Of a stretch of DNA of 64,000 nt, positions 61,113-64,000 are shown in pieces (within the stretch, counting starts at the first letter, position 1; the number at the start of each line of letters is the position of its first letter). The DNA is from Vesta saturnalis. Taxonomy: Eukaryota > Arthropoda > Insecta > Coleoptera > Lampyridae. The translations under genes were made by a program, and so were the position numbers. A model generated the notes under the pieces. That model saw only the letters and a list, made by a program, of their open reading frames with translations, had not been told where the DNA came from and ran no database searches. Location: the NCBI GenBank assembly GCA_036346205.1, contig JARFJB010000754.1, forward strand, positions 351,001 to 415,000, given 5' to 3'.

Positions 61113-61117
<5 letters not shown>
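60444..61117. mobile_element. Fold-back (long inverted repeat) element
   Basis: Arms 60444-60684 and 60879-61117 are near-perfect reverse complements of about 240 bp, separated by a 194-bp spacer. Ends read ATTTTTTAGTATAACAGGGA. It codes for nothing and is flanked on both sides by TA-rich tracts. Each arm holds CTGAAGAAGG...TTCCGAAAGC, similar to sequence at the ends of some Penelope-like elements. It is a MITE or fold-back element of unknown parent. Confidence 0.88.

Positions 61118-61153
<36 letters not shown>
61118..61153. repeat. (TA)n microsatellite
   Basis: A TA tract between the fold-back element and the DUF4817-type element. Confidence 0.9.
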
Positions 61154-61154
<1 letters not shown>

Positions 61155-61161
<7 letters not shown>

Positions 61162-63156
61162 AAATATGAAAAAAATTCATGTAGACACGGGTCGGGATAT
61201 GCTTCGTTTTCATGGTACGGGGTGTTGAAGTATTTCCGTCTTTAACCGTTTATTTTACATTTATCGGAGCTTTGGTACACGCAAACGTATTATTAAAGAT
61301 CTCATTCGGATGTACAAAATTGTTTCACGCATTTACATCAGTGGAGTTCGTGTCGGCAAGAAAATGTATCCCACAGATTCTTGCAAAAATTAGTGTCGCC
61401 AGATTAATTCTGCTTAAAACGTGTTTCTCGTTCTGATGCACAGTTTTCGAAATAAAAATTATATTATTAGTTTATATTAGTGTTTTCGTAATCAATATAA
61501 GCTAATAATAAATAATAAAAAATAGTAATCTGGTTGGCATTGCTTGTAAACGTTATAAATTTCTGGTCAAACTAAAACGAAAAGGAATGACCTAACCTAG
61601 CCATTTGACGTTGTGATGTTTCATTTAATTTTTCATAATTTCCCTGCAGTACAACTAGTTAATATAGTGAATTATTCAGTTGAGGAATTGGCAAACATTC
61701 ATTTTATGTATGGAACAGTGAATGGAAATTCGTATGAAGCAAAGCGCCAATAAAAAGATGCATTCATTTCCTGACCGTCACTTACCTTGTGCAAACACTT
61801 TGGTAGGCGTTCACACACGTTTGAGGGAAACAGAACAACTCAAAGGTAATTTTGTTAACTATGGGGCGTCAAGAACTCCTCAAACAGTGAAAATGAGAAA
61901 AATGTTTTAAGAACGATCGAACAAAACCCTGAAAGAAATACATGGCGAGTAGCAAACGAATTTGGAAATACCAACCATATTAATGTATGGCGAGTACTGC
62001 ACGAGCAGTAGCTCTATCGTTACCTTTTACAGAGGGTACAAACCCTTTCTGAAGTAGACTATCCATCGATACTGCAGTATTACCACTGGTTAAGGCAAAG
62101 AAATTGAGAAGATCCGCAAATAATTTCATTTATTTTGTTCACGGACGAAGCTTCATTTACCAGAAATGAAATTTTAATTTCTACAATGAGCATTACTGGA
62201 CGGATGAAAATCCACATATTCATCAACCGCGACAACAGAAGCGGTTTGCAATTAATGTGGGAGCAGGAATGGTTCAAAATTATTTGATTCGACCCCTTAT
62301 TTTATCCAGAAGATTCGGCAGATAAGCATACTTGCCTTTTTTACATAATAATTTACCTAACCTACTAAAAGCTGTCCCTATTAATATTAGGCAATATGTA
62401 TGGTTTATGCATGACGGAGCGCCTACTCATTTTAGTCACAATGTAAGAGATTAGTTAAACGTTAAATGTACAAGGAAATTGGATTGATCGGGACGTGCCT
62501 ATTACTTGGCAACTGGCTATAACGAATGAAGCCACATTAGTGGAACACGTTATTAATGCTTATTAAACAATATGCCAAAGACCTCAAATATTCCTTAGAC
62601 TCAGAGGAAAAAGCAAAGGCGTTTAGAGCATGTATTGAAGAGCAGAGCATCCGTTTCCAGCATTTCATTTAAACTTAAAATTTAACACACTGTTTCCTGA
62701 AAAATTATTCCAAATAAAATAAAAAAATTAAAATAAGTCATTCCGAGGATGGCTTATTATTGTACTGGTTAATAAAATAATTTTTATTTCGAACAGTGCT
62801 TCACAGCGAAAAAATCCGAGAGAGATTTATTAACCAGAATTAATCTGGCTAAAAGAAAGCGACTCTAATTTTTGCAAAAACCAGTGGCGTACAGTATTTT
62901 TCACTTGCCGGCACGACCGCCACTGATCTAAGTGCTTTAGAAAACAACCATATACATGTAAATGAGACCTTTAATGATACATTTGCGTGTACAACAGGTT
63001 TTCAAAAAATGTAAAATAAACTATTAACAACGGAAAAGTTGAGATATTCCATATCATGAAAACGGAGCATTTCCAGAACTATGTTTATATAAACTTTTTC
63101 ATATTTTTAGATGTAGAATCTGCCCTTAAATTTTTCTCATTACATTATGTAACACA
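61155..63156 (+). mobile_element. DUF4817-type DNA transposon with long TIRs
   Basis: Left arm about 61155-61440 and right arm about 62820-63156 are inverted copies (GTTTATTTTACAT, ACACGCAAACGTATTATTAA, GCCAGATTAATTCTG and others, allowing mismatches). The outer end, preserved at 20389 in the left unit, reads GGGTGTTACAAAATGTAG. The transposase remnant lies between the arms. Confidence 0.8.
61640..62680 (+). pseudogene. DUF4817/Tc1-mariner-like transposase remnant
   Basis: VEELANIHFMYGTVNGNSYE is the DUF4817 N-terminal domain, and HLPCANTLVGVHTRLRETEQ its helix-turn-helix. The catalytic part includes LFTDEASFTRN (first Asp near 62143), YWTDENPHIHQPRQQKRF, then WFMHDGAPTHFSHNVRD (second Asp near 62412). 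The final residues VYE..VxTEED region are degraded. Frames shift at least five times. It belongs to the IS630/Tc1/mariner superfamily. Confidence 0.8.
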
Positions 63157-63159
63157 AAA

Positions 63160-64000
63160 CAAATAAAAACCATGGTACCAGTATAGGTCTTATCATATAA
63201 TTTCAATAGAAATTGGTCAGTATAATAAATAAAAAATGATCAATCATCCGAAAAGAATCGCTTAAATTTAAAGCGCGGTAAAAACGATACTGAACACGAA
63301 AATAATCAAGAGAAAGAAATTTCATCATGCTGCAACTGCAAAGTCAGCTTCCCAATAACCGACCAAAATGATATCGCTAAATTATTTTTCTTTACTACTT
63401 ATTGTAGCTCAAATAAATTCCTCCCATTTTACAATCGCAAAACTTAGCAAAAGTGATATGGTGTACTACATTCACAAATGTCTATGGCACCACATTCAAC
63501 ATTACACGTGGACGTTATCAAGAACAAAATACTTCTTAATTTCAAACCTTCGAAAATTTATACGATTACAATTTCAACTCCCTGGAATTTTATCGAAGAA
63601 ATTTATCTTAAATACAATGCGTCAATTTTTTAATTCTTAAAAAAACGTAATTTCACTCTTTCAACTAACTAAATTCCTAAAACTGAAAATAACGAGAATA
63701 CCTACCCACACAAAACTCTACTAACACTACTTTAATCGTAACGCAAGTATCACCTGTGAGTGAAACATAAATTTACAAATAACAATTCCATTTATAAAAA
63801 TGTCCCAAACCAAAAAAAAAGGTTCGCAAAAATTTTAAATTCTTTTAAATTCGAAATTTAAAAAAAATTCAACAAAACCAACTATCTACCATATGATCCT
63901 TAAAATTTACACACAGGGTGACAAAACGTATGGCAAATGTGCCTATTATTCTGCATTTGTTTTCTTTAGATATTTATTATTTAAAATAGATGTTGAGTAC
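63160..64000. other. AT-rich stretch, no supported gene
   Basis: It includes one 90-codon open frame (63368-63640, start MISLNYFSLLLIVAQINSS) with a signal-peptide-like beginning. It has no recognised homology, no upstream promoter motif and no second copy, so I do not call it a gene. Confidence 0.5.

Noticed and set aside
63368..63640. 90-aa ORF with signal-peptide-like start
   Set aside because: Single copy, no recognised family, no splice or promoter support; chance in AT-rich DNA is likely.

Overview
The window is AT-rich insect nuclear DNA. Evidence for an insect: two intron-containing copies of a Tweedle (DUF243) cuticular protein gene, a nuclear copy of mitochondrial atp6 that reads in the invertebrate mitochondrial code, an arthropod-type initiator, and a typical insect transposon load. 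I cannot name the species; a beetle or similar holometabolous insect would fit.

Layout. The dominant structure is a direct segmental duplication. The left unit (1 to about 20.5 kb) reappears in the same orientation and order in the right unit (33.24 to about 61.3 kb). Both carry a mariner remnant, a Crypton-like tyrosine recombinase remnant, a copia integrase remnant, a Tweedle gene (10815-11528 and 58230-58943), an atp6 NUMT and several exon-like open segments with plausible splice sites. Each unit then gained its own insertions. The left unit has a pogo-type element (12072-19566) that holds an unclassified long-TIR DNA transposon (12359-16978), which in turn holds a truncated non-LTR retrotransposon. 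The right unit has a 9.1-kb Gypsy LTR retrotransposon (43978-53069), a mariner interrupted by a complete hAT-like element (39707-41314), a fold-back element (60444-61117) and a DUF4817-type element with long terminal repeats (about 61155-63156).

The spacer between the units (20.5-33.2 kb) holds a broken piggyBac-like fragment, a complete but decayed piggyBac-like element with TTAA target duplications (23349-25762), a non-LTR RT fragment, a 2.3-kb GTGAGTGAGT satellite (27670-30000) and a Penelope-like RT cut by (TA)n microsatellites.

The Tweedle genes are the only intact recognisable host genes. Nearly all mobile-element coding regions are frameshifted. Many differences between duplicate copies and between the two Gypsy LTRs are one-base homopolymer indels, so some breaks may be assembly errors. 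The most novel-looking item is the unclassified transposon at 12359-16978: long internally repetitive TIRs, a 10-12 bp target duplication, and a degenerate protein with DGT and CxxH signatures that suggest an RNase H-like transposase I cannot assign to a named superfamily.
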